Shown: positions 50,443-62,524, numbered from the stretch's first letter. The stretch: 64,000 nt of DNA from Dryomyza anilis (GCA_951804985.1 OX638131.1:43598621-43662620), one strand, 5' to 3'. Numbers and translations are program-made. Notes: a model not told the origin generated them from the letters alone.

Positions 50443-52266
50443 CAAAATTTAGTAACTTTAACGTTAAGGAGTAAACACACCGGATAGGTAAGAGATATAT
50501 GTTCGGTACGAACTAGAGATGGGCACGTGAGTGAGTTTTGACTCACACTCACTCACGCTCACGAAAGAATTTTTCTAATCACGCACACTCACTCACGGCC
50601 TTTTTTGCTCAACTCACACTCACTCACAATCACGTGAGTAAAATTAGGATTCAATCGCAATCACGCGTGATTCACGTGAATCACGCTGAATCACGTCGTT
50701 TTTTGCTATTATTTTCAGAATGCATAAAAATACATATTTAATTTGTATATGTTGGTGAGATTGGTCGAGATTGGTCGAGCGTGGCACCTCTAATACAACC
50801 AACATATTTAAAACGCAATAATATTGTTAGGGATCTCAATTTTTAACGGAGATGGAAATGTGAAAGACCTGTTCATATAAAAATGTAAAAATTGATTCGA
50901 AGAATAATTCTCCGGTGAAGAATTCGTTTAAAATCTTTGAGAATTTTGTCCCTGGAAAAATTATCTCTGGAAAATAATTATCAATAAAGGAATAGTCCGG
51001 TGTAGAATTTACCAGGGATGAATTGACTTTGGGAACAACTATTTTTGAAGCGATTTTTTTGGTTACTACATTTATAACTCTAATAACAACGGGACCCCAA
51101 ACGAACCTATGGAACAAACTAAACTTTATAAACATGTATTAGTCATGTATAGTTGAATTGAAAATTCAACTTTTTGCAAAAATGGGTATATCGAAAAAAA
51201 ATACGTTCTATGTCCATTTTCATGAACGGTCGTATGAAACCAAGCAAAAACTATAGACATGACCCCACAAAAATTGACTAGGTACGGCCGGTTTGCACGG
51301 GCTTAGATCAATTGTTGACTGAACCTTGTAACCTATTCAAAATTTACAAAACCTATTCAAAAAATACAAAATTTAGTAACTTTAACGTTAAGGAGTAAAC
51401 ACACCGGATAGGTAAGAGATATATGTTCGGTACGAACTAGAGATGGGCACGTGAGTGAGTTTTGACTCACACTCACTCACGCTCACGAAAGAATTTTTCT
51501 AATCACGCACACTCACTCACGGCCTTTTTTGCTCTACTCACACTCACTCACAATCACGTGAGTAAAATTAAGATTCAATCACAATCACGCGTGATTCACG
51601 TAAATCAAGCTAAATCACGTAGTTTTTTTTGCTATTATTTTCAGAATGCATAAAAAGACATATTTAATTTGTATATGTTATTGAGATTGGTCGAGCGTGG
51701 CACCTCTAATACAACCAACATATTTCAAACGCAATAATATTGTTAGGGATCTCAATTTTTAACGGAGATGGAAATGTGAAAGACCTTCGATGTACTGTTC
51801 ATATAAAAATGTAAAAATGGATTCGAAGAATAATTCTCCGGTGAAGAATTCGTTTAAAATCTTTGAGAATTTTGTCCCTGGAAAAATTTCTCTCTGGAAA
51901 ATAATTATCAATAAAGGAATAGTCCGGTGTAGAATTTACCAGGGATGAATTGACTTTGGGAACAACTATTATTGAAGCGATTTTTTTGGTTACTACATTT
52001 ATAACTCGACAACGGGACCCCAAACGAACCTATGGAACAAACTAAACTTTATAAACATGTATTAGTCATGTATAGTTGAATTGAAAATTCAACTTTTTAC
52101 AAAAATGGGTATATCGAAAAAAAAAAAAAATACGTCTATGTCCATTTTCATGAACGGTCGTATGAAACCAAGCAAAAACTATAGACATGACCCCACAAAA
52201 ATTGACTAGGTACGGCCGGTTTGCACGGGCTTAGATCAATTGTTGACTGAACCTTGTAACCTATTC
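50443..52266. repeat. Tandem duplication of about 900 bp
   Basis: Unit 1 50443-51338 and unit 2 51367-52266, with very high identity apart from small indels and a 28-bp junction. Both begin CAAAATTTAGTAACTTTAAC and end TGAACCTTGTAACCTATTC. Each unit starts 71 bp outside the hAT-like element's left end, so flank and element were duplicated together. Confidence 0.92.
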
Positions 52267-52650
52267 TGAGTTGAAGAAAGGGTGGGTATTTGACGGTCGG
52301 TTATCAAGGGTTTGATTTATTATCGTTCTGAATAGTGGGCAGCCGCCTTCCCAAAGCCTTCTGAGTTCAAGGCATGGCCCTACTTGTGCTGTAGTTCAGC
52401 AAAAATTAAAAATTAAAAGTGAGATTTTTTTATTTTATGAAATATGCGACTCACTCACTCACTTACTCACTCACTCACTCACTCACTCACTCACTCACTC
52501 ACGAAAAAATTGTACTCACGCACACTCACTCACGGTATTTTTTGGTCTACTCACACTCACTCACAATCACGTGAGGAAAATTAGGATTCAATCACAATCA
52601 CGCGTGATCACGCGTGATTCACGTGAATCACGCTCACATGCCCATCACTA
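50514..52650. mobile_element. hAT-like element with CACTCAC repeats (TAGWGATGGGCA ends)
   Basis: Left TAGAGATGGGCACGTGAGTG (50514 and again 51438); right in complement TAGTGATGGGCATGTGAGCG ending at 52650. Exact 8-bp target duplication GTACGAAC at 50506-50513, 51430-51437 and 52651-52658. The intact insertion is 51438-52650 (1213 bp); the outer left end comes from the later tandem duplication. No transposase is present; the interior is ACTCAC repeats plus short GGAAGAATTC-like repeats. Confidence 0.92.
52449..52502. repeat. (ACTC)n microsatellite
   Basis: About 13 ACTC units, one with a T change, inside the right part of the hAT-like element. Confidence 0.95.
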
Positions 52651-52786
52651 GTACGAACACCAATAGATATATACTCTATGAAGTTACGGGCATTATATGG
52701 TCTTAAATGTCAAAACATTCCTTTGAGCGTCAGAACCGATGGTGCTTAGTGATGCTTCCATATGCCTCATCAGAAAAATATTTCCT

Positions 52787-53146
52787 GGTATACACTTCTA
52801 CAAGTATATAAACACATTTTTTTGTAGTAAAAATAAAACCATATGTAGTTATTTTTGAAGTATATTTTGATGTAGTTATATTTTTTAAATTAAATAAGTA
52901 CTGAATGTAGTAAAATAAATGCCGATGTAGTAATTTATCTACATATTTAGATTAAGGATTTTTTTTTTCAATTTATAGTTATTTTAACGCATTAAAATTT
53001 TATATATAAATGCAGTCAAATTATGTAGTTAATTTCTATACAAAAACAACTAAATCACTTTAGTAAAAATAAATACATTTGTTTTTGGACGTAAATCAAA
53101 TATTGGTTTATTTTAAAGACATTTTTATGTATTTTTTTTCGGTCTA
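52787..53146. mobile_element. Element with TTTTTTTTCGGT right end
   Basis: The right end GTATTTTTTTTCGGTCTA resembles the complement of the CACCGAAAAAATAC terminus. The interior has ATGTAGT, TTTTTGGACGTAAATCAAA and AATACATTTG phrases also present near 62.25-62.6 kb. The left end is uncertain. Confidence 0.4.
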
Positions 53147-53379
53147 CACCCCTTTTTTACGATACTCGATTGTTGTAAAAAAATATATATATTTCACATT
53201 ACTTTGATACATATTTCAATCTTTCCAAAAAAGTTAAATATTTCAAAAAAAAATTAAAAGTTCGGTAAGATTTTCATTCTAGTCCGCCGCCCCTGACTCT
53301 GCCTGTGACAGTTCTGCTAAAATGCGGCACCCTGTATTCAATGTCAAAATAAAGTGCAAAAAAAAAAACAAAAATGGTG

Positions 53380-54500
53380 AAGGTAGCGACACACGCTGTT
53401 GTCTTGTATGCCAGTGTATTCGCTGATAGGTGTTTGAATGTGTACAAATCTACTGTGGTGTGAGTGTTTTCAATTTCTTATTAACTCTGCGTGCCAGCCT
53501 CCCTCCGCACCCTGCCTCCGCCCCACATATAGTGCATTACACTAGTAGCTACAATCAATAGTTATTGTTTTTGTTCTCGTATTTTTTGTGTTCTTTGGTT
53601 GTTTCTTGGCCGCCGATCAGAATGGAGACATTTCTGCTAAAGCGCCAATCATAATTGATAAGAGGGCGGGGGTATTTGTATTGTGTGTGTGTGTCAGTCA
53701 GTTTGTCCGTCCGTCCGAGCGTCGGTTTGTGTGTCAGTCAATGATAAGTTAAGATATTCGACTTACTTTTCGATGTTCAGGTTCTTGTGTCAAACATTTT
53801 AATGGTTTATTTGCGTTGTATTCAATTTTTCACAAGTACCTATATTATTTGTCAAATCAGCAGGTTTAAAGTTCAGAATTGTTTAGTAATTTCGTTATTT
53901 ATTGCACACTGCGTTGTGATTGAATTTTGTACCTTCCATCATACAAATATAAATTTATTTTTTTGTTTATTCTGTTATCTTGAGATAATGAAGATTATGC
54001 GCTCATGTGTTCGAAAACACTGCGCATTTTTTGTGCAAGTTCTATGAAAGGTTTTAAAAAGTTTTGACTAGTTTTAATAATTTCAGAGTACATATGAGGC
54101 CCTGCACACTGCACATTCCTGACCCTACTTAACAATTTATTTCCGTATCGGAAACATGACGCCATTGACCACGATATATCAACATGATGCTATTTAATAG
54201 CTATATAAAAAAGTATCTGAACCACATGCCAAATCATTTCGAACAAGCAAATAATTAAACAAACAAAATCCCACTGACATTAAATTAAATAAAAGCTAAA
54301 TGGAAATTTTACCATGAATTTTTGGTCGTTACAGCATTTTCATCACGTTGACTTATTTTTGTCCCAATACTGACGGAACGGCAAATGGGCCAAGTCAACA
54401 AGTGGCAGTGTTTTTATTTTGATCGATTTTTTTAATTGACTAAATTACACACATGCACAGTAGCAGTACACTGAGATAAATAAAAAAGAAATGTAAAATT
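53380..54500. other. Less repetitive intergenic stretch
   Basis: Base composition is more even than in the neighbours (GCCAGCCTCCCTCCGCACCC near 53493; GGGCGGGGG near 53665; a TG/TCAG run with CCGTCCGTCC near 53683-53725). No open frame with coding character. Possible regulatory DNA. Confidence 0.4.
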
Positions 54501-54529
54501 ACATATCTGAAATTGTACAATGATCTGCA

Positions 54530-54870
54530 CTCAAAATAAAATCTGCCTAAAATACACGAAATCGTTCATTATTTTACGAAAAAATTCGTGAAATTTATCC
54601 ACGAAATATTTCGTAAAAGACAGGAAAGGGTTTTCGTAAATTTATGATAAAATTACGAATATTAATTGTTTATTTTATGAAACTATTCGTAGATATTATC
54701 TAAGAAGGTCATTCGTACATAATACAAAAGATTTATTGAATATTTGTGTACCTTTTTACGAATATATTCGTACATTTTACGAAAGTATTTGTACTTTTGA
54801 CGATAGCATTTGTACATTTATGAAACATATGAAACATTTTACGAATCTTTCGTAAAATACACGAATACTT
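54530..54870. repeat. Degenerate TTACGAAA/TTCGTA repeats
   Basis: Many copies of ACGAA and its complement TTCGT in both orientations at irregular 20-40 bp spacing (for example TTTTACGAAAAAATTCGTGA), continuing thinly to about 55.65 kb. Confidence 0.6.
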
Positions 54871-54998
54871 TGTTAAAAAAGAACTGACGATGAAAATGAC
54901 GATTCATAAAAATATAAAAATATGAAATATGATATTTTGGAACTTTTGACACAAACAAAACTAACACAAAACACATTTTAATTTTTTTGTGTTAATAA

Positions 54999-55026
54999 CT
55001 ATCTATTGGCGCCCGCCAATAGATAG
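54999..55026. other. Perfect 13-bp stem palindrome
   Basis: CTATCTATTGGCG, loop CC, CGCCAATAGATAG. Confidence 0.85.
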
Positions 55027-55045
55027 ATGTTTAAAAAAACTCTTG

Positions 55046-55241
55046 ATATAAATATGAAACATTATGCACTGATTTGATACTTTTGCACTTTTATCTCAAA
55101 CAGAACTCTTAAAGAACACATTTTAAAACTGTTGAAGATGACGATTCATTCATATAAATATGAAACATTATGCACTGATTTGATACTTTTGCACTTTTAT
55201 CTCAAACAGAACTCTTAAAGAACACATTTTAAAACTGTTTG
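55046..55241. repeat. 106-bp tandem duplication
   Basis: ATATAAATATGAAACATTAT starts at 55046 and 55152. The copies are identical for almost 90 bp, through GCACTGATTTGATACTTTTG and AACTCTTAAAGAACACATTT, so the event is recent. Confidence 0.9.
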
Positions 55242-55649
55242 TATTTGATAACTGTCTTCTTGCGACTGTGATACCAATTAAAATCAAATGCAGGGGGGTT
55301 ACTATGTATCGCGATTCCAAAGTCAATGCGATACGAAAGTCAATTTAAATCGAGGAACAAAGCGTTACGAAGGCAAATTCATACAATCTAACGGAATTGA
55401 AAAGGTAGCCGTGTTGTCACTTTGTGAATTTGAATACGAAAGTTCCAAATTTAAATGCGAACGACACACTTCCAAAGTACCATTTATTAGAATGCGAGTA
55501 ATATCACATTCGAATCGCATTACAGAGTAACACCCCAGCTCCAAGTTGCTATTTGACTCAACGATTTCTGTTTTTACTAATGTTTCGTAAAATTCTACAT
55601 AAAGACTCAACATTTACGAAAGTTTTGTATTTTATTTGTAAAATGTAAA

Positions 55650-56730
55650 GGCCATTCGTAAAATATGTTATTAAACCCATAACAAATTTAATAATTTTTA
55701 CAAAACCAGTAGAAAGGTTAGGTCACATGGGAAATGTAGAAGTAGGAAAATTGTGATTGTCGGTGTGATGAAGTTAGTAAGAATTAAAGTCCGTATTCAT
55801 AAATAAATCGACTAGAAGGTCATGCTGTTTAAATACATATATACTATTCCAAACCGGATATGCTTCCTTTTAGGTGTTACAAACGGAGTAAAAACTGAAT
55901 AAACCCTTTCACTCTTAGTGTAGGGCATACAATTTAGAGTAAAATATAATAATTTGAAGACCTTAGTAAAGACCTTACCTGTTCACCTTTAACATTACCT
56001 TTCTGTTTTGGACACCATCTTTCCAAAGGGTTACTATAATACTTATTTTAATATTTATAATATTTTTTTTTGCCAATTTTAGCCTTACTAATTATACATT
56101 CTAACAATTGCGACTAGTGTTGTTAGAACTAAAAAAAAAATTCTTTTCATTTGTATGTCAACATTTGAGCTCAGTGTAGACGCAACAGACACGGACACAG
56201 ACTAACCCAAAACCAATAATAAACTATATAAAATACAATGAGGAAAAGGAAATAAATGTTGGTGGCGGAATGGTACAAACATAAACACATTTTAGTTGTT
56301 TTATTGTGGTAATAAATTTGGTCAATTACTCGGTTAGACAAAGGACATTTGTTTATTTGTCTAGTTTTTATTTGTATGTATTTAGTCTGTCTTCTTGTCT
56401 GAAAAATAAAAATAATTTAATTTAAACGAGAAATACATTTTGTAAATATTATAAGCAGACACATTGACAAATTCAATTTCAATCAAAATACAAATATCGT
56501 CGAATTTCATTTCTATTTTGTATAAAAAATTCGAATTATGAAAAAAAAATCAATTGAGTATTCATTTTAATACAATTTTGATCAAATATTGGTACATGAT
56601 GGATACATAATGTTGAAATTGGTTTTCTCTAAAACCATAATAAATACACGATGAAAATAAACTAAAGACTGTGTTAGTGTAGTCATTTTTTAATAAAAAG
56701 ATATCAAATTTAGCGAAAAAATTATTATAT
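55650..56730. other. AT-rich intergenic stretch without recognised features
   Basis: No open frame with coding bias, no RNA gene and no clear repeat seen. Confidence 0.5.
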
Positions 56731-56731
56731 A

Positions 56732-58236
56732 CACGCTGCAAAAAAAAGGCTCTCCCAAACATAATTTTGAAGGCATTAACATGTATGTTTGAAATTTTAT
56801 GTAAACATAATGTATAATTAACTGATAAATCATTTGTAAACAGGGTTGTATTGAGAGTGTTGTAATGAGCTCTGACTTACGTTATAATATCCCGGAAACA
56901 TTTTAATGTTGCCGCTTAAAATGGAGTATGTTCTAATGAAAACATTATAATTACTACATCCAAATAAAATAAATATTTGAACCGAAACAAAAATATGTTC
57001 AAATTAAAACATGATTTTGAACGACCTGAATATAAATGTGTTTCCAGTGAAACATATCAGTTGTTTCAGTACAAAAAGTAATATGTTTGCATAGAAACTT
57101 ATTTAAATATTTTTGGAAAAAAAGCCAGAAAATAAAATAAAAATAAATTGTTGATCTTTAAACATGCACAATGGAAAATTATAATAATAGAATTCATATA
57201 CAAATTTTTAAATACATAAATAAATAATTGGTTTAAAACTGCAAGTACAAGTGACAACATCAATGAATGCACAATTGCACCAGCAGACGCAGACGCTAAA
57301 CTAGACGATCCAGGCTCGCTTTATATTTTGTACAGTTACAGTCGATCTCAGTACATCACATAGCGTAGGCAAGGAATCCACGGAGTCTTTTGTAAAAAAA
57401 CATGCCAAATTCTGTTTGAAAATCGAAACACAGATTTTTATTTGTGGTTTTTTCACATTAGTTTCAGAAATTATATACTGCACTATATTATACTCTGTTA
57501 CTATTTGTACTTTTTGTAACACAATTTATATATTTATTTAATTTACAAATAACAAAATTATTACCGACGCGAACACGTTTTCTCAACGAACAACAAAAGA
57601 CACGTATGCAGAAAATGCCGATCAACGAGTGTCAACGTTATATATAAGAATTCATTTTCTGTTTGTTTTCAAACATCAGTATGTTTAAAATGACCCTATA
57701 GATACTTCAAATGACGACAAAAGAGACGTAGGTAGAAAAATCTGCACAACGAGTGCAAACTTCGTATACAAGAAGAATGTTGGAAAGAATACATTTATTT
57801 AAATCCAATTTCTTTTTTGTTTGTTTTTAAACACAAATATGTTCAAACGATGGTAATGATGGCGTAGGTAGAAAATGCTGCACAACGTTGCCAACTTCGA
57901 CAGTCGATAAATTATCGAATTAAGGCGAGCGTTGCGAACATACGTTGTATTTAGATTCGATTAGCATTTTCTGTTTTTCGAAACATAATTTTACCAAGTA
58001 AATTGCCGAAAAATAGTTTATTCAAATGCAATTAAAATTTTATGTTGGTATTGTAACATATTTATGGAAAATTTGACAGATTATGCTGGACAATATTATA
58101 ATGTTTACACGTGAACAAAAATAAATTCAATTTCGATTATAATTTAATTACACTTCATTCCTAATGCATGTATGGTAATTTCGTATTACTTTTTAATTAC
58201 ATTCAAACATATTCAAACAAATCTTTTCTATCCGTG
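56732..58236. mobile_element. CACGCTGC...CCGTG family, copy B (1505 bp)
   Basis: TA at 56730-56731 and 58237-58238. Left CACGCTGCAAAAAAAAGGCT, right ATCTTTTCTATCCGTG. It aligns closely with copy A, with several small indels. An extra segment around 57720-57840 partly duplicates the AGAAAATGCTGCACAACG-type phrase. Confidence 0.9.
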
Positions 58237-59126
58237 TAGATATAAAATATTAATGAATTTTAAGGTGTTAGTATGAAAAAATATACGTAATATATTTTAC
58301 AATTATTTATTTACGCTCAACCCCGAACTATAAAAATTAATTGAATACTGCAGATTTTAAATTGAGTTTCCTATGTGAAATATTAAAGTACAAGTCCTGG
58401 ATTTCATGAAAGAAATAATAAAAAAAACCTTTTAAAACCATACACTAATTTTTTACTTATATCCAGGGAACCATTGCGTTGACTTTGTCGTACAATTTTT
58501 GTAAAACTATTTTCTTTTTATTTTTCTCCAAAAAGAGAACATTTGCATAATTTTTTTTAATTCTTTTAAGGCCTCTATTCCAAAGACTGTTTCATGAACT
58601 TACTTACCAGAATACCATCTAATTGATTTTTGTGCGATTTTTAAAAGCAGCTCAATTTCGGAATTGTAGAAAACAATTAGGGTAAAGTGGGAAACTTCAA
58701 AATTTTTACCAAAAGCTATTTTAGTCTTTCTATTTCATATTTTGTTCTTTTCATAACAAAGTCAAATATATTAAAGATAAAAAAATTATAATAAGTTGAT
58801 AAAAAAATGTTATTGCAATAAAAAATAAAAAGAAAATAGTTTAAATTCATAAACATCTCAGTAGATATGTTAAATGTTAAAATACGATAAAAAAAAAGTT
58901 TTGCATTTAATTCTAGTCAGAATATTTTTAGTGACACTGATTACTAGTCTAGTTGCTGAACGTAAAGTTCGCACATTTCAAGTATGTATATCATTGATGC
59001 CAACTGGAGGGGAATTCCCCAATTTGTGGGGAATTTTAGTCTTAGTGGGTAATGGTCCACTTTTAGCAGGGAATTTCAAATTAGTAACTGATTACATTTT
59101 CTGCATTTTTAAGGATTGGAATATGG

Positions 59127-59350
59127 GGGCATATTCCAACTTTTACTCGAATTTCATATGAAAATTTCAAAACAAACGTTTTTACTTTTGGATTCGATAT
59201 CTTAGTACAGTAAATAACTTTTGAAATGAATTTAAACAGCAAACTTTGACTTCATCGATTTCAATTCGTTAAGAAAATACTAAATTCAAAATCGTTTGTT
59301 TAGGATTTTTCAGTTAAAATCGGATTCGATCGAAAACTGGAACATATCTC
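59127..59350. mobile_element. Second copy of the 5461-type inverted-repeat MITE
   Basis: The left GGCATATTCCAACTTTTACT and the complement of the right end, GATATGTTCCAGTTTTCGAT, correspond to the ends at 5461-5676. An inner AAACGTTTT / AAAATCGTTTG pairing is also present. Confidence 0.5.
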
Positions 59351-59731
59351 TATATACCAATCATGAGAAAGTTCATAATTTGGCTTCTAATAAACACAAT
59401 CTATTAAATACGATTTCTAGATCTAGATGTCTTTAACATTTTTTGAATGTTATGTTTTTTAATAAAGGATAAATTTTTACTTCTTCTCTGATGAAGTTGA
59501 AGAATATTTACCGATGTATTTTTATTGGTCCTATTAAGTGAAGTATTAGGTGAAGCCAAAATGGTTTGTGGCCACGTATTAATTTTTTTTTTAGATAATT
59601 CACATTAGACAATATTTTCACTAAAATTACAACAAACATTGCTTAAATTACGTTTCGCACTTTACCCTAGAACTTTATCACAATATGGCAATTTGAACAA
59701 AACTTAGCACCATTTAAGCAATGTTAAATTA

Positions 59732-59927
59732 CACTGTTCGGCACAATTCTCCCTATATAATTTTAATGTGCTGCGTTTTGCAGTGAAAAATGCAAAAATC
59801 ATAAATTGCATTGTTCTCAAAAACTTTACGTATAGGGAAAAAACTAAAAACTCAGTTCGAATCAGCATATTAAAATTATGCAGAAATGATATGAATAAAG
59901 ACATGGTGCTCATTTTTTCGAACAGTG
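59732..59927. mobile_element. CACTGTTCG MITE, 196 bp
   Basis: Perfect 9-bp terminal inverted repeats CACTGTTCG / CGAACAGTG, with TA before and TT after. It is inserted inside the 58.6-60.2 kb repeat copy. Confidence 0.7.
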
Positions 59928-60639
59928 TTATTTGCAAAACCCAAATGTATTCAAAAGATATATAATATACGTTCATTTTAAACATACCGTCTTAATTAAA
60001 ATAATAAAAATGATCACTTTTGGATAGCAAACATCATTTTCAGCACTCTAAAAAACTTTTTTTTCAGTTGTTCTCGAAATGCAACAGAAAGATATTAATT
60101 TGATTATTATCATGTATGAAAAAGTTTATACCATATTAAGAAGCACTTGACAATTGTTTTTATTTTGTTAAGTGCAAAAACATGTCCAAATATTGTATTT
60201 GTTTTCAATGTTCGTCGTCTCCATATGAAAGTATTGTTGTTTTACTCACTGTACTACACTGCACTCACTGCACTACTCGTTGCGTTTTCAGTGATAGTAG
60301 TGTCATTTGGTTTTGTTTTTCATGACATTGAATATATTGAAAAAAAAGTCTTGATACTATTTGTCATGAATAAAACAAATACTGCAGTGAAGTGAAGTCA
60401 CAGGAAAAACTTCACTGTAATATTATAGACTGTCATTACAAAATGCAGTAAATACTATATAATACAGTATGGTATATTTCGCAGAGAACTTCAAATACAT
60501 TTTTGCAAATGTTTAGTAAATATTAAACTTTATCCAAGCACATTGCCACTTGTTGCGCACTTTATGTTAGCTTCTCTTCAACTTCTCTTAAATACTCTCT
60601 GCAACATGCGACTGATAACGGCGTCACTGTGATAAGTGG

Positions 60640-61422
60640 CGACATGAAATCAGCTGTTCGATGACGTCACCGTTAAAACTCAAACACCATCGAAGCGCCA
60701 CGCGTGTCCTCTTCTGCAACAACTGTGGTGGCTCGACGGTTTTACGCTTGCTCGACACTATTTCACATTCAGTCGACCGTAGAACGTACTCGCGTGAAGC
60801 ACACGTCGCAGCTAAACAATAGAGAAACGCGAACAAAAGGCATAATTGAAAATGCAAATGATTGATTACAATCACAAAAAATAAATATTATTTTTACAGA
60901 CAAGTGTTTAAAATAAAAACAAAAATATTAAATAAAAATAGTTCAATTGTGTTAAAGACATTAACAAACAAATGTTGCGCATACGCCATGTGTGACCAGA
61001 CAGACGTCTGAGTAAACAGGCGCACAGCAGCGCAGATAAAGTGCTTAAAACTAAAGTGAGAATAAAAATATTGAAAAATCTAAATTTTATTCAGCTAAAA
61101 AGTGTACAAATATTTTCAATTAACCATGTGAGAAATAAAACAAATCGTAATTGAAAAATGTTCGTCATGCCAGATATTTTTTGTAAAGCATAAAAACGTG
61201 AAAAAATAGATTTTATTTTTATTTACCCGAGTAATTAATGAGTGGTAAATAATTTTTGCATTCTAAAAATTTACAAATTTTGAAGTGCTTTACTTAATAC
61301 AGAGAGCAGCAAGGCAACTACCAAAGTCTGGCTCATAATTAAAAAAAATTTGATAATACAGCAAATTCATAGTTGGCTCTGGAGCATTTATATGGATTAA
61401 TGTGGAAACATTGACATAAATG
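60640..61422 (+). promoter_or_regulatory. Candidate promoter and first exon of a plus-strand gene running off the window
   Basis: GC-richer patch with a palindromic CRE (TGACGTCA, 60662-60669), an E-box CAGCTG just before it, and an initiator TCAGTC (60769-60774, start at A60771) 109 bp downstream. A presumed exon runs to a GTGAGT donor at 61423 and ends exactly ATG|GTGAGT, as when a start codon abuts the first intron. Several upstream ATGs and a missing DPE weaken this. A minus-strand 83-codon frame with a hydrophobic start (60875-60624) is the competing reading. Confidence 0.35.
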
Positions 61423-61429
61423 GTGAGTT

Positions 61430-62015
61430 AATATTGACAGTGTCAATATACGCGCTTGTTTAAATAATTTTTGTTGTACAAATTTAACATGGCATTTAAA
61501 AAAGAGTTACTTGCAAATCATAATTGAAATATAGTTCGAAGTATTTTATAATCTGTTTTTAGACAAATACTTGCTCAGTCATGGTTTGGTCGGCAGGTTG
61601 TTCTGAAAAAGTTTTCTGCTGAGCATAGATTAATATCGACATGTAGCAGTTACCAGTTGATATTTGTTTTATTTTCTCTTTTTCTGTTTGTTCATAATGT
61701 TTTAATTTAATTAATATGAAATACTTTTAATAATGCCTTAATCAATAATTTAAAAAACACAAATCTCAAACGTAATTTGTTTTTGATGTTATCAAAATCA
61801 AGGAAAATTTAAAAAAAAAATGAAAAGTAATCATGACATGATTGAATTTAAATTTAACTACGAAATTTGAACAATTTAATGTCTATACATAAATATGTTA
61901 TCGAAATAATCGCGTTTTTTTGGGTAATACTCATTGGGCATTACCTACAATAGATATTAAAATTAAATAAAAAAAGTTATATTTTTAATAAATTTAATAT
62001 TTTGACTTTATTTTG
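61430..62015. other. AT-rich intergenic or intronic stretch without recognised features
   Basis: No open frame, RNA gene or repeat structure I can support. Confidence 0.5.
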
Positions 62016-62056
62016 TACACCGAAAAAATTACTGTAGTAAATTATACTACATTTAT

Positions 62057-62221
62057 TATTGTAAGCCGGCCTCAGCAGTCCAGAGGTAGCGCGTTGGACT
62101 TGCATTCTGAAGGTCTCGGGTTCGAATCCCGGCTAGGGCATGGGCGCTCGTGGTGATATTAACCACAAAATCGTAGGGAATAGATTTCACAGTACAATGG
62201 ATATTCTAAAAAAAAAAAAAA
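62057..62221 (+). mobile_element. tRNA-derived SINE with 11-bp target duplication
   Basis: The head (from about 62065) has an A-box-like TAGCGCGTTGG (62087-62097) and a perfect B box GGTTCGAATCC (62119-62129). A tRNA-unrelated tail follows (GGGCGCTCGTGGTGATATTA, ACAGTACAATGGATATTC) and an A-run ends at 62221. The target duplication ACTACATTTAT lies at 62046-62056 and 62222-62232. The 5' acceptor-stem half does not pair with the 3' half, so it is a SINE, not a tRNA gene. RNA polymerase III would transcribe it; mobilisation would need a LINE. Confidence 0.88.
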
Positions 62222-62384
62222 ACTACATTTATGTCTTTGTTTTGAAAAAATGTATTTCTACTAAATTTTGATCGTCTTAAATATATTTGCATTCATTTAA
62301 AATAATTTACCAACGCTACAAAAGTTTTTTTCAAAGGTTTTTCAACAGGGACGCTCAAAAGTAGAGCGACAGGGACAGCAAACG

Positions 62385-62524
62385 ACGCCATATTTCTTTC
62401 CGCTCTGTTGACATTTCTCTTCAGTAAAATTTACTACCGAAATTCGAATTCGTATATCTTTCCATCATGAAATGGCAAACCTTACTGAAGAAAAATGTCA
62501 AAAGAGCGGCAAGAAATATGGCGT
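62385..62524. repeat. 140-bp hairpin-forming inverted repeat
   Basis: ACGCCATATTTCTTTCCGCT at the left is mirrored by AGCGGCAAGAAATATGGCGT at the right. The arms are about 45 bp with a few mismatches, through TTGACATTTCTCTTCAGTAA, around a loop of about 45 bases. Confidence 0.85.

Larger units (their letters stand above)
41991..53380. other. Repeat-rich intergenic block
   Basis: No gene found. It holds the foldback element at 42.6 kb, the CACG-family copy at 44.0 kb, a CACCGAAAA-type terminus at 45.98 kb, a foldback at 47.7 kb, and hAT-like elements at 49.1 and 50.5 kb. Between them (about 46.3-47.6 and 48.1-49.0 kb) is AT-rich sequence without structure I can name. Confidence 0.75.
58570..60185. 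mobile_element. Second copy of the 6764-type dispersed repeat, interrupted
   Basis: Shares ATTAGGGTAAAGTGG, GATGAAGTTGAA, CACTAAAATTACAACAAACA and TTAAGAAGCACTTGACA with 6764-7770. It is split by at least two insertions: about 59.13-59.35 kb and 59732-59927. Confidence 0.6.

Noticed and set aside
55288..55530. 80-codon frame inside the TTACGAA repeat area
   Set aside because: Made of degenerate CGAAAG/TTCGAATC repeats; another frame on the opposite strand is equally open.
62065..62140. A tRNA gene
   Set aside because: The B box and T-arm are perfect, but the 5' acceptor half does not pair with CTAGGGC at the 3' side. A tail, A-run and target duplication follow, so it is a SINE.
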